A stretch of 64,000 nt of DNA from Polynucleobacter alcilacus. Its GTDB lineage: Bacteria > Pseudomonadota > Gammaproteobacteria > Burkholderiales > Burkholderiaceae. The first letter of the stretch is position 1; each line of letters starts with the position of its first letter. The stretch spans positions 1,082,039-1,146,038 of the forward strand of contig NZ_JACVQD010000001.1 in NCBI RefSeq assembly GCF_018881545.1. The letters run 5' to 3'. The position numbers were made by a program, and so were the translations under genes. A model generated the notes under the pieces. The model was given only the letters and a program-made list of their open reading frames with translations. It was not told where the DNA came from and did no database searches. This document shows positions 1-10,152 of the stretch, one piece after another.

Positions 1-802
1 GCGTCGCGCTGCAACTATCTCAGCACGTGCACATGTCCGTGCAATGCAAGCCTGTAAACCTGGCATGCGCGAGTATCAACTCGAAGCAGAGTTACTGCAT
101 GAGTTTCGCAATAGCGGCGCGCAAAGCGTTGCATACAACAGTATTGTTGCGGGTGGAGCCAATACTTGCATTCTTCACTATCGTGCAGGCGCCACTGAAT
201 TGCGCGCAGGTGAGCTTTGTTTAATTGATGCTGGTTGTGAATTAGATGGCTACGCCTCTGACATCACGCGCACTTTCCCGGTCAATGGAAAATTTTCCGG
301 ACCCCAACGTGCACTTTATGACATTACCCAAGCAGCACAAGAGGCAGCTATCGCCATGACAATAGTGGGCAATACATTTATACAACCTCATGAGGCAGCC
401 GTTAAAGTTCTCACGCAAGGCTTGCTAGATGAAAAATTACTCAAACTCTCAGAGTTAGGATCGCTTGAGAATGCTATTGAAACTGGGGCCTATCGTCGGT
501 TCTATATGCATCGTACCTCCCACTGGCTGGGGATGGACGTCCATGACGTAGGCTCTTATCGCGAATCTTCTACAAACCTCGTACAAGATGAAAAACCTTG
601 GCGTATTCTGCGGAGCGGCATGGTTATCACGATTGAACCAGGCCTTTACATACGGCCGGCAGATGATATTGACGAAGCATTTTGGAATATCGGCATTCGG
701 ATTGAAGATGATGCCGTTATTAACGACTCTGGATGCGAACTCATTTCTCGTGGAGCTCCCGTAAAGGCTGATGAGATCGAAGCCCTTATGAAAAATACAT
801 GA
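1..802 (+). CDS. pepP: Xaa-Pro aminopeptidase (aminopeptidase P), 5' end outside window
   Basis: M24-family metalloaminopeptidase that removes an N-terminal residue preceding proline. Only the C-terminal pita-bread catalytic domain is visible; the frame is open from base 2 with no start, so the gene begins upstream. All five expected metal ligands are readable: Asp in LIDAG, Asp in SDITRTFP, His in HWLGMDVHDVG, Glu in TIEPGLY and Glu in IRIEDDAVI, so the enzyme should be active. It overlaps the next gene by four bases (ATGA), indicating translational coupling, and pepP-ubiH is a familiar pair in proteobacteria. Confidence 0.95.
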   Translation, partial: RRAATISARAHVRAMQACKPGMREYQLEAELLHEFRNSGAQSVAYNSIVAGGANTCILHYRAGATELRAGELCLIDAGCELDGYASDITRTFPVNGKFSGPQRALYDITQAAQEAAIAMTIVGNTFIQPHEAAVKVLTQGLLDEKLLKLSELGSLENAIETGAYRRFYMHRTSHWLGMDVHDVGSYRESSTNLVQDEKPWRILRSGMVITIEPGLYIRPADDIDEAFWNIGIRIEDDAVINDSGCELISRGAPVKADEIEALMKNT

Positions 803-1956
803 GTTCAACTCAATGCGATATCTTGATTCAGGGGGGTGGGCCAGTAGGCTTGGCCTGTGCTGCCTGGATATTACAAAAGTTTCCGGATGCTTATTTAACA
901 CTGCTGGACCGAAACTCAGTAGACGATGCTGATCTTGCTGCGGCAGACAGTAGAGGTATTGCGCTATCGCATGGCAGCAAACTCTTGCTCGATACGATTG
1001 ATGCTTGGCCTGTCGAATGCGCTGACATTCATCGTGTGCATGTTTCACAAGCGGGACGCTTTGGTCGCGCCCTAATGACGCGCGAAGAATTACACCAAGA
1101 CGCACTAGGTCATATCATTCGCTATCGGGATATTCACATCACTTTGCGCCAAGCTCTCAGAGCCATTCAAAGTAAAAGTCCCAATTTCATGTGGCAGCAT
1201 ACCGATGCTAAGGATGAACATAATCCCGTCCTTGCGAAATGCATTGTGCATGCTGAAGGTGGTCTATTTAAAAAGCAGGATTGGGTTGAATCCGGTCGCG
1301 ACTATGGCCAGTCTGCCTTAGTGGGTTTAGTTGAGGTGGAAAACGCCGCCCCTCAACAAGCTTGGGAGCGCTTTACATCCGAAGGTCCGCTAGCAGTTCT
1401 TCCAAGCCATTACGGCCCCAATATTTTGAATCTCGTTTGGTGTGGCTCGCCAGAATCTTCACAACACCGCCTGCAACTGAGTGATGCTGATTTTCTTAAC
1501 TCATTACAAAATGAATTTGGCTCGCGTATTGGGCGTTTTCTAAAGATTCAGGATCGTCGCTTATACGAGCTGGGCTTGAACTACCGTAAGCAAATTACCA
1601 AAGACAATGAAGTTTGGATCGGCAATGCTGCACAAGCTTTACACCCCGTAGCCGGTCAAGGATTAAATCTCGGATTACGCGATGCGTTTCTTCTGGCTGA
1701 AAAACTAGTAGGAGTTTTTGCAGGCTCAGTAGAAAATCAAGCTGCAGGAAAAATTCAAGAGGCGCTAGAAGCTTATGCCCAAAGTCGTAAGGTAGACAGA
1801 ACCACCACTATCGGTCTAACCGACTTTATGGCTAGAGTATTTACCTCAAATCTCGTCCCCGTAGTGATGGCTCGCGGACTGGCTTTATCCGCCCTTCAGT
1901 GGCTTCCGCCTGTGAAAACAGCCTTAGCTCGCCAGATGATGTTTGGTAGGCGTTAA
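799..1956 (+). CDS. UbiH/UbiF/COQ6-family FAD-dependent monooxygenase
   Basis: A 385-residue flavoprotein hydroxylase of the UbiH/UbiF/VisC/COQ6 family, expected to hydroxylate the aromatic ring during ubiquinone synthesis. The N-terminal dinucleotide-binding loop reads GGGPVGLACA (near residue 12). The second FAD motif, GNAAQALHPVAGQGLNLGLR, lies near residue 275. Family members differ in ring position (C5, C6 or C1) and the sequence alone does not say which one this does, so no symbol is given. The context next to pepP favours UbiH. It starts inside the pepP stop codon (ATGA). A weak GAGGC/GCCTC hairpin follows the stop but lacks a T-tract. Confidence 0.9.
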   Translation: MSSTQCDILIQGGGPVGLACAAWILQKFPDAYLTLLDRNSVDDADLAAADSRGIALSHGSKLLLDTIDAWPVECADIHRVHVSQAGRFGRALMTREELHQDALGHIIRYRDIHITLRQALRAIQSKSPNFMWQHTDAKDEHNPVLAKCIVHAEGGLFKKQDWVESGRDYGQSALVGLVEVENAAPQQAWERFTSEGPLAVLPSHYGPNILNLVWCGSPESSQHRLQLSDADFLNSLQNEFGSRIGRFLKIQDRRLYELGLNYRKQITKDNEVWIGNAAQALHPVAGQGLNLGLRDAFLLAEKLVGVFAGSVENQAAGKIQEALEAYAQSRKVDRTTTIGLTDFMARVFTSNLVPVVMARGLALSALQWLPPVKTALARQMMFGRR

Positions 1957-1994
1957 GAGGCCTAAATTAGCCTCCAAATAAAGGCTTTCTCGGT

Positions 1995-2008
1995 TTGATC
2001 TGAATCAG
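1995..2008. promoter_or_regulatory. FNR/Anr-like box upstream of dusB-fis
   Basis: TTGAT-CTGA-ATCAG differs from the FNR/Anr consensus TTGAT-N4-ATCAA at one base. It sits about 100 bases before dusB, next to two copies of ATCAGGTC (2004-2011 and 2033-2040) and the Fis-like site. I see no well-placed -10 at the expected distance, so function is uncertain. Confidence 0.3.
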
Positions 2009-2015
2009 GTCAGTT

Positions 2016-2030
2016 GCCTAAAAAATAGGC
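2016..2030. promoter_or_regulatory. candidate Fis binding site, possible autoregulation
   Basis: The 15-base near-palindrome GCCTAAAAAATAGGC fits the Fis core consensus: G at -7, pyrimidine-purine at -4/-3, an A-tract centre, pyrimidine-purine at +3/+4 and C at +7. It lies upstream of dusB-fis, the operon E. coli Fis represses. Extended by one base on each side it is also a perfect 6-bp inverted repeat (2015-2031), so an RNA hairpin is an alternative reading. Confidence 0.45.
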
Positions 2031-2097
2031 AGATCAGGTCTCAATTGTGCTAAAGTGTCATGCTTTCCGTCATCCCCCATATTCCAATCCCCATTCG

Positions 2098-3114
2098 ATG
2101 AAAATTGGTCCCCACCTCCTTGCAAATAGACTTTTTGTCGCTCCAATGGCAGGGGTAACCGACCGTCCATTTAGGCAGCTTTGTAAAAAATTGGGTGCGG
2201 GCTACGCAGTCTCTGAAATGGTGGCTTCCAATGCCTTGCTTTGGAATAGTGAAAAGACGCAACGTCGCGCTAACCATGTGGGGGAGTTCAAACCCATTGC
2301 AGTTCAAATTGCAGGCGCTGATCCAGCCATGATGGCTGCCGCTGCAAAAATTAATGTAGATCACGGCGCACAAATTATTGATATCAATATGGGCTGCCCT
2401 GCAAAGAAAGTGTGTAATGTTGCAGCGGGGTCAGCCTTGTTGCGCGATGAGCCGCTGGTAAAACAAATTCTTGAGGCTGTAATTAATGCAGTTGGCGTTG
2501 GTCCAGACGCAGTACCAGTGACTTTAAAAATTCGGACCGGCTGGGATCGCGAGCACAAGAACGCCATTGAGATTGCACGACTTGCAGAAAAATCTGGCAT
2601 CTCCATGCTGACCGTTCATGGTCGTACCAGAGCAGATCTCTACCATGGCGAAGCAGAGTATGAAACGATTACTGCTGTGAAGAGCAGTGTGGGTATTCCG
2701 GTAGTGGCGAATGGTGATATCCATTCTCCAGAAAAAGCAGCGGCCGTCTTAAAGATCACTGGCGCAGATGCCATCATGATTGGGCGCGCCGCCCAAGGAC
2801 GACCTTGGATCTTCCGCGAAATCAATCACTACCTTGAAACTGGTGGCAAGCTACCCACCCCAGAGATCAATGAGATTCAGAGCATCATGAATGCGCATCT
2901 CTTAGATCACTACGAGTTTTATGGCGAACACATTGGCCTACGAACTGCACGTAAACATATTGGCTGGTACTGCAAAGGCTTGCGTAACTCCCATGCCTTT
3001 CGCCAACGTATGAATACCGCAGATGATTGCAAAACGCAATTACAAATGGTGAATGACTATTTCGATGAGATGAAATCTCTCTCTGACCGTTTACTCTTTT
3101 TAGAAGCCGCTTAA
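2098..3114 (+). CDS. dusB: tRNA-dihydrouridine synthase B
   Basis: FMN-dependent enzyme that reduces uridine to dihydrouridine in the tRNA D-loop; 338 residues. The N-terminus MKIGPHLL...APMAGVTDRPFR is typical of DusB, and this decides the start: an in-frame ATG at 2047 would add 17 unrelated residues. The barrel carries the catalytic-cysteine segment DINMGCPAKKVCN and the FMN phosphate-binding segment VANGDIHS...GADAIMIGRAAQGRPW. No clear Shine-Dalgarno sequence precedes the ATG. It forms the classical dusB-fis pair with the next gene, 29 bases away. Confidence 0.95.
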   Translation: MKIGPHLLANRLFVAPMAGVTDRPFRQLCKKLGAGYAVSEMVASNALLWNSEKTQRRANHVGEFKPIAVQIAGADPAMMAAAAKINVDHGAQIIDINMGCPAKKVCNVAAGSALLRDEPLVKQILEAVINAVGVGPDAVPVTLKIRTGWDREHKNAIEIARLAEKSGISMLTVHGRTRADLYHGEAEYETITAVKSSVGIPVVANGDIHSPEKAAAVLKITGADAIMIGRAAQGRPWIFREINHYLETGGKLPTPEINEIQSIMNAHLLDHYEFYGEHIGLRTARKHIGWYCKGLRNSHAFRQRMNTADDCKTQLQMVNDYFDEMKSLSDRLLFLEAA

Positions 3115-3143
3115 TTTTTAGTTTTTATCAGCAATTCAATTTT

Positions 3144-3383
3144 ATGACCAATAAACACCCTATTACCGAATGTATTGAAACCCAATTACAGGGGTACCTG
3201 AATGATCTCAAAGGTACGCCTCCAAGTGATATCTATGACATGGTTTTAGCGGTAGTTGAAAAACCAATGTTAGAGCTAGTAATGCAACATGCTAAGCAGA
3301 ATCAATCCTTAGCCGCACAATATCTTGGCATCAATCGCAATACTCTGCATAAAAAATTAGTTGAACACCAACTACTAAGCTAA
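3144..3383 (+). CDS. fis: Fis-family nucleoid protein / transcriptional regulator
   Basis: A 79-residue protein that is all helical bundle plus C-terminal helix-turn-helix ([18 protein letters not shown], near residues 57-74). This is the length usual in Betaproteobacteria; E. coli Fis (98 residues) has an extra N-terminal beta-hairpin arm, absent here. Fis dimers bend DNA and tune growth-dependent promoters. Co-transcription with dusB is the conserved arrangement. A Fis-consensus site lies upstream of the operon at 2016-2030. Confidence 0.93.
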   Translation: MTNKHPITECIETQLQGYLNDLKGTPPSDIYDMVLAVVEKPMLELVMQHAKQNQSLAAQYLGINRNTLHKKLVEHQLLS

Positions 3384-3432
3384 GCTTAATAAAAATAGTT
3401 CACTTATTCACTCATCAAAACCTCCGAAAAAT

Positions 3433-5025
3433 ATGATCCGCACCGCTCTACTCTCCGTCTCTGATAAAAATGGCATCGTAGCTTTTGCCAAAGCGCTTCA
3501 TGAGCAAGGCATCAAACTCATTTCTACGGGCGGAACCGCAAAACTCTTAGCTGAAAATAATTTACCCGTAGTAGAAGTTTCTTCTTTGACCAAGTTTCCA
3601 GAAATGCTCGATGGTCGCGTAAAGACTCTCCATCCGATGGTCCATGGAGGCTTATTGGCGCGCAGAGACTTTCCTGAGCATATGGCAGCATTAAAAGAGC
3701 ATGGCATTGATACGATTGACATGTTGGTAATCAATCTTTATCCATTCAATGAAACGGTTGCTAAAGAAGATTGTTCTTTTGAAGATGCAATCGAAAATAT
3801 CGACATTGGTGGACCAGCGATGTTGCGTGCGGCTGCTAAGAACCACCAAGACGTTACGGTATTAATTTCTCCCGAGGATTACGCTCCCGTATTGGCAGAA
3901 ATGAAAGCCAATAACAATGTCGTTTCCTATAAAACCAATTTAGCCTTAGCCAAAAAAGTATTTGCGCATACCGCCCAATACGATGGTGCGATTGCGAACT
4001 ATCTTTCTGCTTTGGGTGATGACTTAGATCATAAGGCACGCTCTGCTTACCCAGAATCCTTGCATCTGGCTTTTGAAAAAGTTCAAGAGATGCGTTACGG
4101 TGAGAACCCACATCAATCCGCTGCTTTCTACAAAGATATTTATCCCGTAGCTGGTGCGCTTGCCAATTACCAACAATTGCAAGGTAAAGAACTTTCTTAT
4201 AACAATATTGCTGATGCTGACTCTGCCTGGGAATGCGTTAAGAGTTTTTCTGGGAATACTGATGGCAATACTGGCGGTAGCGCCGCCTGCGTGATCATCA
4301 AGCACGCTAACCCCTGTGGTGTAGCGGTTGGCGCCAATGCGCTTGAGGCTTACCAGAAGGCCTTCAAAACCGACCCGAGCTCAGCCTTTGGCGGAATCAT
4401 TGCCTTGAATGTGCCTTGTGATGGCGCTGCTGCCCAAGAGATTTCCAAACAGTTTGTAGAAGTATTGATTGCCCCTAGCTTTAGCGATGTAGCAAAGGCC
4501 ATCTTTGCTACAAAACAAAATGTGCGTCTCCTAGAGATCCCTCTTGGTACTGCATTTAATCGTGATGATTTCAAACGCGTTGGTGGTGGCTTATTAGTGC
4601 AGACTCCAGATGCAAAGAATGTTTTGCAAAGTGAGATGCGCGTTGTTAGCCAAAGGCTACCAACTCCAAGTGAAATGAATGACATGCTGTTTGCATGGCG
4701 GGTTGCCAAGTTTGTGAAATCCAATGCAATTGTCTATTGCGCGAATGGTATGACCCTTGGCATTGGTGCTGGCCAAATGAGCCGCGTGGACTCTGCACGG
4801 ATGGCAAGTATTAAAGCTGAGAACGCTGGTTTAAGTCTTAAGGGCTCAGCAGTAGCAAGTGATGCTTTCTTCCCATTTCGTGATGGCTTAGATGTGGTTG
4901 TCAATGGTGGTGCAAGTTGTGCAATCCAACCCGGTGGCAGCATGCGTGATGATGAAATAATTGCCGCTGCAAACGAACATGGTATTGCTATGATCTTTAC
5001 TGGCACCCGCCACTTCCGTCATTAA
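3433..5025 (+). CDS. purH: bifunctional AICAR formyltransferase / IMP cyclohydrolase
   Basis: Catalyses the last two steps of de novo IMP synthesis. Its 530 residues match the usual length. The N-terminal MGS-like cyclohydrolase domain (about residues 1-145) includes [29 protein letters not shown] and [16 protein letters not shown]. The AICAR transformylase domain follows with [10 protein letters not shown] and the KHANPCG motif. It follows fis by 50 bases in the same direction and is often neighbour to fis in Burkholderiales. Confidence 0.97.
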   Translation: MIRTALLSVSDKNGIVAFAKALHEQGIKLISTGGTAKLLAENNLPVVEVSSLTKFPEMLDGRVKTLHPMVHGGLLARRDFPEHMAALKEHGIDTIDMLVINLYPFNETVAKEDCSFEDAIENIDIGGPAMLRAAAKNHQDVTVLISPEDYAPVLAEMKANNNVVSYKTNLALAKKVFAHTAQYDGAIANYLSALGDDLDHKARSAYPESLHLAFEKVQEMRYGENPHQSAAFYKDIYPVAGALANYQQLQGKELSYNNIADADSAWECVKSFSGNTDGNTGGSAACVIIKHANPCGVAVGANALEAYQKAFKTDPSSAFGGIIALNVPCDGAAAQEISKQFVEVLIAPSFSDVAKAIFATKQNVRLLEIPLGTAFNRDDFKRVGGGLLVQTPDAKNVLQSEMRVVSQRLPTPSEMNDMLFAWRVAKFVKSNAIVYCANGMTLGIGAGQMSRVDSARMASIKAENAGLSLKGSAVASDAFFPFRDGLDVVVNGGASCAIQPGGSMRDDEIIAAANEHGIAMIFTGTRHFRH

Positions 5026-5041
5026 GTCGTCAGAAACAAAC

Positions 5042-5569
5042 ATGCCAAGGCGCTGGATAGGAATCGACCCGGGATTGCGCACCACTGGTTTTGGTGTCAT
5101 CGATGTAGATGGCCAAAAACTGACTTACGTTGCTTCTGGGACGATTGAAAGTGGTGATCCAGCCAAAGGCTTGCCTGAGCGTTTAGGCGCACTCTATGCC
5201 GGTGTGAAAGAAGTTCTAGAAACCTATCACCCTCAATCAGCGGCGATCGAAGAAGTCTTCTTAAACGTCAACCCCCGTTCCACATTGATGCTAGGCCAAG
5301 CCAGAGGATCAGTGATAGCCGCCCTTGTCTCTGAAAATCTACCGGTTGCTGAATACAGCGCCCTGAGAGTCAAGCAATCTATTGTAGGTACTGGTAGAGC
5401 GACTAAGCCCCAAGTCCAAGAAATGGTGAAGCGCTTGCTTCGCTTAACTCGCGCCCCCGGTACTGATGCTTCGGATGCCTTAGGTGTCGCTATTTGTGCT
5501 GCCCATCACGCTCAAATACCAATAGCGATTACCAATGCACTCGCTCCAAAGCGCAGTCCTAAAAAATAA
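5042..5569 (+). CDS. ruvC: Holliday junction resolvase RuvC
   Basis: Endonuclease that cuts Holliday junctions symmetrically; works with RuvAB encoded directly downstream. The 175 residues carry the RNase H-like acidic catalytic set: Asp in WIGIDPGLR, Glu in AAIEEVFLN and the paired Asp in [16 protein letters not shown]. The gene order purH-ruvC-ruvA-ruvB and spacings of 16-41 bases suggest one transcript. I see no CTGT-N8-ACAG LexA-type box upstream. Confidence 0.97.
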   Translation: MPRRWIGIDPGLRTTGFGVIDVDGQKLTYVASGTIESGDPAKGLPERLGALYAGVKEVLETYHPQSAAIEEVFLNVNPRSTLMLGQARGSVIAALVSENLPVAEYSALRVKQSIVGTGRATKPQVQEMVKRLLRLTRAPGTDASDALGVAICAAHHAQIPIAITNALAPKRSPKK

Positions 5570-5597
5570 ACAGCACATTACAGGTTAAGATCTTCAT

Positions 5598-6179
5598 ATG
5601 ATTGGTCGTATTCAAGGAATCCTCGTTTCTATTCATCCACCCCGCCTCTTGGTTGATTGCCAAGGTATTGGCTATGAAGTGGATGTACCCATGAGCACCT
5701 TGTATCAACTACCCCAAGCAGGGGAAAAAATAACCCTCCTTACTCACTTCCAAGTGCGAGAAGATGCACAGCAATTATTTGGCTTTGCTACTGAGACTGA
5801 ACGTGAAGCATTTAGACAACTCATTAAAATTAGCGGTGTTGGTTCCAGAACTGCGTTAGCCGTACTCTCAGGAATGAGCGTGAATGAATTAGTGCAGGCT
5901 ATTGCCCTACAAGAAGCCGATCGCCTGACTCAAGTACCCGGCATTGGCAAAAAAACTGCTGAACGTCTTTGCTTAGAGCTCAAAGGTAAGCTAGCTCCAG
6001 ACCTAGGTATTACTGGCGATAAACCGCAAACCATTGAAGCTAGCAGTGAAGTATTACAGGCGCTTTTGGCATTGGGATATTCAGAAAAAGAAGCGCTCTT
6101 AGCCCTCAAGCAAATTCCACCTGACACTACGGTTTCTGATGGGATTCGGATGGGCCTGAAATACCTCTCCAAGCCTTAA
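5598..6179 (+). CDS. ruvA: Holliday junction branch migration protein RuvA
   Basis: The 193-residue DNA-binding subunit that forms tetramers holding the Holliday junction open. It has the N-terminal OB-fold ([11 protein letters not shown]...), the tandem helix-hairpin-helix region ([17 protein letters not shown] and [17 protein letters not shown]) and a C-terminal domain III ([18 protein letters not shown]) that contacts RuvB. Length and order are as expected. It lies 28 bases after ruvC and 41 before ruvB. Confidence 0.97.
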   Translation: MIGRIQGILVSIHPPRLLVDCQGIGYEVDVPMSTLYQLPQAGEKITLLTHFQVREDAQQLFGFATETEREAFRQLIKISGVGSRTALAVLSGMSVNELVQAIALQEADRLTQVPGIGKKTAERLCLELKGKLAPDLGITGDKPQTIEASSEVLQALLALGYSEKEALLALKQIPPDTTVSDGIRMGLKYLSKP

Positions 6180-6220
6180 TCGCTAAACACGACTAATCCA
6201 AACACCACTACACTTGTAGC

Positions 6221-7291
6221 ATGGCAATTCATACAGACGACCTCAGTTCCATTCCCGAAGATCTACCAGAAGACAATGATCGTATTGTCAGTGGTGCAGC
6301 TGGTAATGCTGAAGCCGTCTTCGAAAGAGCACTGCGCCCTAAGCAACTCGACGAGTATGTTGGTCAAACCAAAGCAAGAGCGCAATTAGAGATCTTCATT
6401 AGTGCTACGAGAGCGCGCCAAGAAGCTTTGGATCATGTCCTCTTGTTTGGCCCCCCTGGTCTGGGTAAAACAACTCTGGCCCACATCATCGCCAGAGAAC
6501 TTGGCGTGAACTTGCGCCAAACCAGCGGACCTGTTTTGGATAGACCAGGCGACCTTGCAGCATTGCTAACTAATTTAGAAACCAATGACGTTCTCTTCAT
6601 TGATGAGATCCATCGCCTCTCTCCCGTAGTTGAGGAGATTCTGTATCCAGCACTAGAAGACTATAGCCTCGATATCATGATTGGTGAAGGGCCTGCAGCA
6701 CGAAGTGTCAAAATCGACCTCAAGCCCTTTACGCTCATTGGTGCAACAACCCGCGCTGGCATGCTCACCAATCCATTACGTGATCGTTTTGGCATTGTGG
6801 CAAGGCTTGAGTTCTACACCACCGAAGAGCTCACCAAAATTATTACTCGTTCTGCCAGTCTATTAAAGGCAAATATTGATCCAGAAGGTTCTGTAGAAAT
6901 TGCCAAACGTGCACGTGGTACCCCACGTATAGCCAACCGCTTACTACGTCGTGTACGCGACTATGCAGAAGTAAAGGGTACCGGTACCATTACGAAAGCC
7001 ATGGCTGATGCCGCGCTCAAGATGTTAGATGTCGATCCCAGTGGCTTTGATGTCATGGACAGGAAATTACTAGAAGCCATCTTGCACAAGTTTGATGGAG
7101 GTCCAGTGGGAATTGATAACTTGGCCGCGGCCATTGGTGAAGAGCGTGACACCATTGAAGATGTTCTAGAGCCCTATCTTATCCAGCAGGGCTATCTACA
7201 AAGAACTTCGCGGGGTCGAGTGGCTACTCGTCAGGCCTATGAGCATTTCGGCTTAACACCACCAAGTAACAACCCCAACCTCGATTTATGA
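6221..7291 (+). CDS. ruvB: Holliday junction branch migration helicase RuvB
   Basis: AAA+ motor (356 residues) driving branch migration with RuvA. It shows Walker [12 protein letters not shown], Walker B LFIDEIHR, the sensor [18 protein letters not shown] and a C-terminal winged-helix domain ([16 protein letters not shown]). It ends 11 bases before the convergent NTF2-like gene; no terminator hairpin is evident between them. Confidence 0.97.
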   Translation: MAIHTDDLSSIPEDLPEDNDRIVSGAAGNAEAVFERALRPKQLDEYVGQTKARAQLEIFISATRARQEALDHVLLFGPPGLGKTTLAHIIARELGVNLRQTSGPVLDRPGDLAALLTNLETNDVLFIDEIHRLSPVVEEILYPALEDYSLDIMIGEGPAARSVKIDLKPFTLIGATTRAGMLTNPLRDRFGIVARLEFYTTEELTKIITRSASLLKANIDPEGSVEIAKRARGTPRIANRLLRRVRDYAEVKGTGTITKAMADAALKMLDVDPSGFDVMDRKLLEAILHKFDGGPVGIDNLAAAIGEERDTIEDVLEPYLIQQGYLQRTSRGRVATRQAYEHFGLTPPSNNPNLDL

Positions 7292-7302
7292 TTGCGGTTT
7301 AA

Positions 7303-7677
7303 TCAGTTAGCAATCAGATCAGCATAGGCAATACATTGCCATTGGCTATCGATTTTTTTCCAGACACTTAAGCGCGGGGAATACTCTGGAGATAACTCTT
7401 TACCATCGCGATATTCTAGAGCCGCAATCCAGAAGCTCACTATCAAATTATCCTGAGCCTGCGTGACCTTAAAATCCTTAAACTGAACAGGCCCAAGATG
7501 CATCTCCTTCATGAGGCACATGGCACTTTCTTTATCGCATGAACCCTGGGAGCTAATAAACTGACAACTGGGAGAAAGCATTTTCTCCAGGGCTTCCCAG
7601 TTTTTATCTTGAATCAACTTAACTGATAGTCGTTCTAGATCTTCTGCCTCTTTTTCAATACTTTTCTGATTATTCAT
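7303..7677 (-). CDS. SnoaL/NTF2-like protein of unknown function
   Basis: A 124-residue soluble protein. The pattern of an N-terminal helix, a short cysteine-containing loop and beta strands ending in RLSVWKKIDSQWQCIAYAD is that of DUF4440/SnoaL-like NTF2 folds, where the terminal strand pair is well conserved. Such proteins are small hydrolases, isomerases or stress proteins, and nothing here identifies a substrate. No signal peptide is seen. It lies 12 bases downstream of tyrS on the same strand, so it may be co-transcribed with it. Confidence 0.6.
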   Translation of the reverse strand: MNNQKSIEKEAEDLERLSVKLIQDKNWEALEKMLSPSCQFISSQGSCDKESAMCLMKEMHLGPVQFKDFKVTQAQDNLIVSFWIAALEYRDGKELSPEYSPRLSVWKKIDSQWQCIAYADLIAN

Positions 7678-7689
7678 ATCTATCGTAGT

Positions 7690-8922
7690 TTAACTAAGCG
7701 TTACTTTTGCAAACTTACGCTTACCAACTTGAACCACATAGGTACCAGCCTCAATCTTGACTTGTTTATCTGCAATCGTTGCTCCATCAATCTTCACGCC
7801 ATTCTGGTCGATATTGCGTATTGCTTCAGATGTCGATGGGGTCAGGCCTGCAGCCTTTAGAAGATTAGCAATTGCCATTGGTGCACCAGTCAGACTTACT
7901 TCAGGAATGTCATCAGGAATCCCACCCTTAGCCCGATAATTAAAGTCTTCCAGGGCTTTTTCTGCCGCAGCTTGTGAATGAAAACGTGCAACGATTTCTT
8001 GTGCGAGCAGCACTTTGCAATCTTTTGGATTTCGTCCAGCAGCAACTTCTTGCTTCATCAAATCAATTTCGGACATTGGGCGGAATGACAATAAGGTGAA
8101 GTAATCCCACATCAAATCATCTGAGATACTCAAAAGCTTACCGAACATCTCGCCAGGTGCTTCACTGATGCCAATGTAATTGCCTTTGGACTTACTCATC
8201 TTCTCAACGCCATCCAAACCAACGAGGAGAGGCATAGTCAAAATACATTGAGGCTCTTGGCCATATTCCCGCTGGAGTTCACGACCAACTAATAGATTAA
8301 ATTTCTGATCAGTACCACCAAGCTCTAAATCACTCTTGAGTGCAACAGAGTCATAACCTTGCATGAGTGGGTACAGAAATTCATGAATGGAGATGGGTAC
8401 GCCATTGCGATAGCGCTTCGTAAAATCATCACGCTCCAACATACGTGCAACAGTGTGCTTGGCCGCCAACTGAATCATCCCACGTGCACCTAAGGGATCA
8501 CACCACTCACTGTTGTAGCGTACTTCTGTTTTAGACGGATCAAGCACCATACTCGCTTGACGATAGTAAGTTTCTGCATTGACAGCGATTTCTTCTGCAG
8601 TCAATGGCGGTCGAGTTGCGTTTCGACCAGATGGATCACCAATCATGCTGGTAAAGTCACCGATCAAGAAAATCACGGTATGACCTAAATCTTGCAACTG
8701 GCGCAGTTTATTCAAAACTACGGTATGACCCAGATGAATATCGGGTGCAGTGGGATCTAGACCTAATTTAATCCGCAAAGGCGTCTTGGTCGCTAGGCTT
8801 CGAGCCAGCTTCTGAACCCAGTCTGCCTCAACCAATAGCTCATCACAGCCACGTTTAGTGACTTCGAGCGCCGCAAAGACTTCGGGGGTTAAAGGATATT
8901 TTGGTTCTGGATTAGCCATCAT
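7690..8922 (-). CDS. tyrS: tyrosyl-tRNA synthetase
   Basis: Class I synthetase charging tRNA-Tyr. It shows the HIGH-type motif HLGH (in [15 protein letters not shown]), MIGDPSGR, the KMSKS motif (KMSKSKG) and a C-terminal S4 RNA-binding domain. Adjacent ATGs at 8922 and 8919 give [10 protein letters not shown]; neither has a clear Shine-Dalgarno sequence, and the ATG at 8919 is equally possible (410 or 409 residues, normal for this subgroup). An upstream extension to 9000 would run into anmK and has no family support. A perfect 6-bp inverted repeat (TAACTG-TTT-CAGTTA on +) at 8934-8948 lies 11 bases before the start. Confidence 0.95.
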   Translation of the reverse strand: MMANPEPKYPLTPEVFAALEVTKRGCDELLVEADWVQKLARSLATKTPLRIKLGLDPTAPDIHLGHTVVLNKLRQLQDLGHTVIFLIGDFTSMIGDPSGRNATRPPLTAEEIAVNAETYYRQASMVLDPSKTEVRYNSEWCDPLGARGMIQLAAKHTVARMLERDDFTKRYRNGVPISIHEFLYPLMQGYDSVALKSDLELGGTDQKFNLLVGRELQREYGQEPQCILTMPLLVGLDGVEKMSKSKGNYIGISEAPGEMFGKLLSISDDLMWDYFTLLSFRPMSEIDLMKQEVAAGRNPKDCKVLLAQEIVARFHSQAAAEKALEDFNYRAKGGIPDDIPEVSLTGAPMAIANLLKAAGLTPSTSEAIRNIDQNGVKIDGATIADKQVKIEAGTYVVQVGKRKFAKVTLS

Positions 8923-8998
8923 GCTGATTCGGATAACTGTTTCAGTTAAATTAGTATTTAAATTGCTAAAGCATAATTGTCGCATCACTGAGAGCCCC

Positions 8999-10126
8999 AT
9001 GAATAAACCCCATTCCCTCTACATTGGACTGATGTCTGGCACTAGTCTGGATGGGATTGATGCCGTTCTAGCCAAGATTGGTCCAAATGGCGAAGCTAGC
9101 GCAGAAATGGCGGTAAGCACCGCTTTTGCTCCCGATCTGCGTCAAGCCCTATTTGACCTTCAAAGCCCAGGGTCGAATGAACTCCACCGAGAGAAGCAAG
9201 CCGGAAATGCCTTAGCACTTGCTTATGCAGATGCAGTTAGCCAACTGTTAAAAAAGGCCGCTTTACAAGCCTCAGATATTTCCGCGATCGGTGCTCACGG
9301 CCAGACGATTCGTCACCAACCCTATCTTGGTGACCTGGCTTATACCCATCAAACACTCAATGCTGCCCTCTTGGCAGAAAAAACGGGTATCGATGTCATT
9401 GCTGATTTTAGAAGTCGTGACCTCGCTGCTGGTGGACATGGCGCACCCTTAGTGCCCGCCTTTCATGCACAACAATTTGCCTCCTCTGAAAATACAGCCA
9501 TTCTGAATATTGGCGGGATTGCCAACCTGACATTACTGCCAAAGGGTGGTGAAGTTACTGGATTTGATTGTGGCCCTGGAAATATGTTGATGGATCTGTG
9601 GGTACAAGAACATCAAGGCAATGCATTTGATGAGAATGGTTCCTGGGCACTGCAAGGAAAAGTGAATGAAGTATTACTAGCAAAAATGTTATCCGATCCC
9701 TTCTTCGTAAAAGCCCCACCAAAGAGCACAGGGCGCGACGACTTTCATCAGCATTGGCTACAGGAAAAATTAGGTAAAGACAATCATCACGCTGAAGACG
9801 TGCAGGCCACCTTATTGCATTTAACTGCGCATTCAGCATTGGCGGCTTTAGCACGTCATGCCCCGCAAACCCAGAAGCTGATTGTCTGTGGGGGAGGCGC
9901 CAGAAATAATGCCCTCATAAATTTACTCAAAGTGAAAGCCCAGTCTTTCTTCAAAGAGCCCTTGGAAGTGACTACTAGTGAGTCTTTTGAAATTGACCCC
10001 CAATTGGTTGAAGGCCTCGCCTTTGCATGGCTTGCTTGGGCCCACAAAGAAAAACGGCCGGCGAATTTGCCAGCCGTTACGGGAGCGAAGGGTCCTAGAA
10101 TTCTAGGTGCTTGCTATCCAGCTTAA
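8999..10126 (+). CDS. anmK: anhydro-N-acetylmuramic acid kinase
   Basis: Phosphorylates and hydrolyses anhydro-MurNAc released by lytic transglycosylases, returning it to MurNAc-6-phosphate for cell-wall recycling. The 375 residues begin with the family signature [15 protein letters not shown] and include [21 protein letters not shown] and [11 protein letters not shown]. The ATG at 8999 has a GAGAG element a few bases upstream and gives the correct N-terminus; the frame is open further upstream but only as antisense to tyrS. Divergent from tyrS, as in many Burkholderiales. Confidence 0.95.
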   Translation: MNKPHSLYIGLMSGTSLDGIDAVLAKIGPNGEASAEMAVSTAFAPDLRQALFDLQSPGSNELHREKQAGNALALAYADAVSQLLKKAALQASDISAIGAHGQTIRHQPYLGDLAYTHQTLNAALLAEKTGIDVIADFRSRDLAAGGHGAPLVPAFHAQQFASSENTAILNIGGIANLTLLPKGGEVTGFDCGPGNMLMDLWVQEHQGNAFDENGSWALQGKVNEVLLAKMLSDPFFVKAPPKSTGRDDFHQHWLQEKLGKDNHHAEDVQATLLHLTAHSALAALARHAPQTQKLIVCGGGARNNALINLLKVKAQSFFKEPLEVTTSESFEIDPQLVEGLAFAWLAWAHKEKRPANLPAVTGAKGPRILGACYPA

Positions 10127-10152
10127 ATGCGCAGCTTAAATTCTCTTTTTAA

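Noticed and set aside
455..1105. 216-codon open frame on the minus strand across pepP/ubiH
   Set aside because: Antisense to two well-supported genes; composition is low in any recognisable motif and no start signal is present.
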